This document shows positions 5,002-6,059 of a stretch of DNA of 6,059 nt, piece after piece. The notes under the pieces are model-generated. The model saw nothing but the letters and a program-made list of their open reading frames with translations. It did not search any database and was not told where the DNA came from. Positions within the stretch are counted from its first letter, which is position 1, and every line of letters starts with the position of its first letter. The position numbers and the translations under genes were made by a program. The DNA is taken from the NCBI GenBank assembly GCA_937980285.1, contig CALJQI010000316.1, forward strand, positions 1 through 6,059, written 5' to 3'. The stretch is from an uncultured Gammaproteobacteria bacterium (GTDB taxonomy: Bacteria > Pseudomonadota > Gammaproteobacteria > GCA-001735895).

Positions 5002-6059
5002 ATGCCACAGCAATCCACCGGTCTTCTCGATCCGATGTTCCGTAAAACCCTGCGCGCCATCAAGGGCAGGGACTACGAGCAGGGTTTCTCCCTGCCCGGC
5101 GCCTTTTATACCGATTCTGCCTGGCTTCAGGCCGAATGCGACGAGCTTTTCATGCGCGACTGGTTTTGCGTCGGGCGCGTCGAAGAAGTATCGAAACCGG
5201 GTGACTTTTTCAGCTTCGACCAGGTCGGCGAGCCCGTTCTGGTGGTGCATGGGCGCGATGGCGTAATCCGCGCGATGTCGAACGTTTGTCGGCATCGCGG
5301 CACGGTACTGGCCAGCGGCAGCGGCAATACGAAAAAGTTTCTCTGCCCCTATCATCACTGGGCTTATGACACCAGCGGGCAGTTATTGAACGCCCCGCAC
5401 ATGGAGTCCCACCAGGCCTTCGACATGAAGAAATGCCGCTTGCGGCAATTGAGTATCGAATTCTGGCAGGGCTTCATATTCGTCAATCTGAATCCGCGGC
5501 CGGCGAAGTTGAAACAGGAGCTGGCGCCACTGGATGAAACGATCACAAACTATCACCTGGAGCAGATGTCGTTGCGCTACCTGGCGGACGAGGTCTGGGA
5601 TATCAACTGGAAATGCCTGCTGGAAAACTTCATGGAAGGCTATCATCTGACGCCGCTGCACCGGGATACCCTGCACAAGGTCAATCCGAGCCGCTTATGC
5701 GAGCACCTGAAGCCGGGTAAACGCCATTTTGGATACAGCGTCGGTTTTACCGAACGCTTACCCGCGGAGCGTATCGGGCACGCCGACCTTTCCGAGCGGG
5801 AAATGGATACCTGTATCATGTTCGCGATGCCGCCCGGCCTCGCTGTTGGTATCGGCAGCGACTACAGCTCTTTCCTGTGTCTGCGTCCGCTGGGTCCGAC
5901 CCGGGTAAGTGTAAAAATGGGCCTGATTTTTCAGGGCGAGCACTGGTCCCAGAAGGATGTCGATAAGGCCATCGAACTGTTTCAGCACACCATGGAGGAG
6001 GACAAGCAGGTACTGCTCAGGGTGCAGCAGGGCCTGGGTTCTCGTTTCCACGAGCCGGG
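5002..6059 (+). CDS. Rieske non-heme iron oxygenase, catalytic (alpha) subunit, 3' end cut by window
   Basis: The first 352 residues of a Rieske-type oxygenase large subunit, in frame to the window edge. The start is fixed by AGGGGA 8 nt upstream. The Rieske [2Fe-2S] domain lies at about 54-150, with ligands in CRH (C96, H98) and CPYH (C115, H118), giving the classic C-x-H-x16-C-x2-H spacing. The SRPBCC-fold catalytic domain follows. NWKCLLENFMEGYHLTPLH (202-220) supplies the mononuclear iron histidines H215 and H220, and D334 in MEEDK is the likely carboxylate ligand. E212, three residues before H215, stands where naphthalene dioxygenase has its bridging Asp; glutamate there is typical of the single-component-type oxygenases such as carnitine (CntA) and glycine betaine (GbcA) monooxygenases. 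These enzymes hydroxylate or demethylate with O2 and electrons from a reductase or ferredoxin, in the cytosol. No reductase gene is visible, though one could lie downstream. Substrate unknown; related aromatic-acid oxygenases are also possible. Confidence 0.92.
   Translation, partial: MPQQSTGLLDPMFRKTLRAIKGRDYEQGFSLPGAFYTDSAWLQAECDELFMRDWFCVGRVEEVSKPGDFFSFDQVGEPVLVVHGRDGVIRAMSNVCRHRGTVLASGSGNTKKFLCPYHHWAYDTSGQLLNAPHMESHQAFDMKKCRLRQLSIEFWQGFIFVNLNPRPAKLKQELAPLDETITNYHLEQMSLRYLADEVWDINWKCLLENFMEGYHLTPLHRDTLHKVNPSRLCEHLKPGKRHFGYSVGFTERLPAERIGHADLSEREMDTCIMFAMPPGLAVGIGSDYSSFLCLRPLGPTRVSVKMGLIFQGEHWSQKDVDKAIELFQHTMEEDKQVLLRVQQGLGSRFHEP

Overview
The window carries six protein-coding genes of a free-living, probably aerobic proteobacterium. 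The sequence is GC-rich, spacing between genes is ordinary bacterial, most starts have purine-rich Shine-Dalgarno sites, and the enzyme families are typical of environmental Gamma- or Alphaproteobacteria. A more precise taxon cannot be supported from the sequence alone. I see no RNA genes, CRISPR array, transposase, integrase or phage gene.

Layout: (1) 1-1245, minus strand, cut by the window edge: a FAD/NAD-dependent disulfide oxidoreductase of the glutathione reductase / lipoamide dehydrogenase / mercuric reductase type. (2) 1246-1393: a divergent control region with two inverted repeats that share a TGAC/GTCA core. One overlaps a well-formed sigma-70-type promoter for the oxidoreductase. 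(3) 1394-1960, plus: a TetR-family repressor with a cysteine-containing ligand domain resembling NemR. (4) 2097-2897, plus: an alpha/beta hydrolase of the 3-oxoadipate enol-lactonase-like group. (5) 3127-4164, plus: a luciferase-like (LLM) flavin-dependent monooxygenase. (6) 4179-4715, minus, convergent with the previous gene: a DUF805 membrane protein whose C-terminus looks like a type IV pilin N-terminal helix. (7) 5002-6059, plus, cut by the window edge: the catalytic subunit of a Rieske non-heme iron oxygenase.

How they fit together: genes 1 and 3 look like a classic divergent repressor-target pair, in which TetR controls its own gene and the oxidoreductase, possibly in response to an electrophile or oxidant. 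The hydrolase, LLM monooxygenase and Rieske oxygenase are all enzymes of oxidative catabolism. A type II Baeyer-Villiger-like oxygenase followed by a lactone or ester hydrolase would be a coherent pair, but the 229-bp gap and separate upstream regions mean that a shared pathway is inference only. The DUF805 gene appears unrelated to them. I did not find a convincing wholly new system. The points most worth following up are the operator/promoter architecture, the possible thiol switch in the TetR protein, the glutamate at the bridging position of the Rieske oxygenase, and the pilin-like tail on the DUF805 protein.
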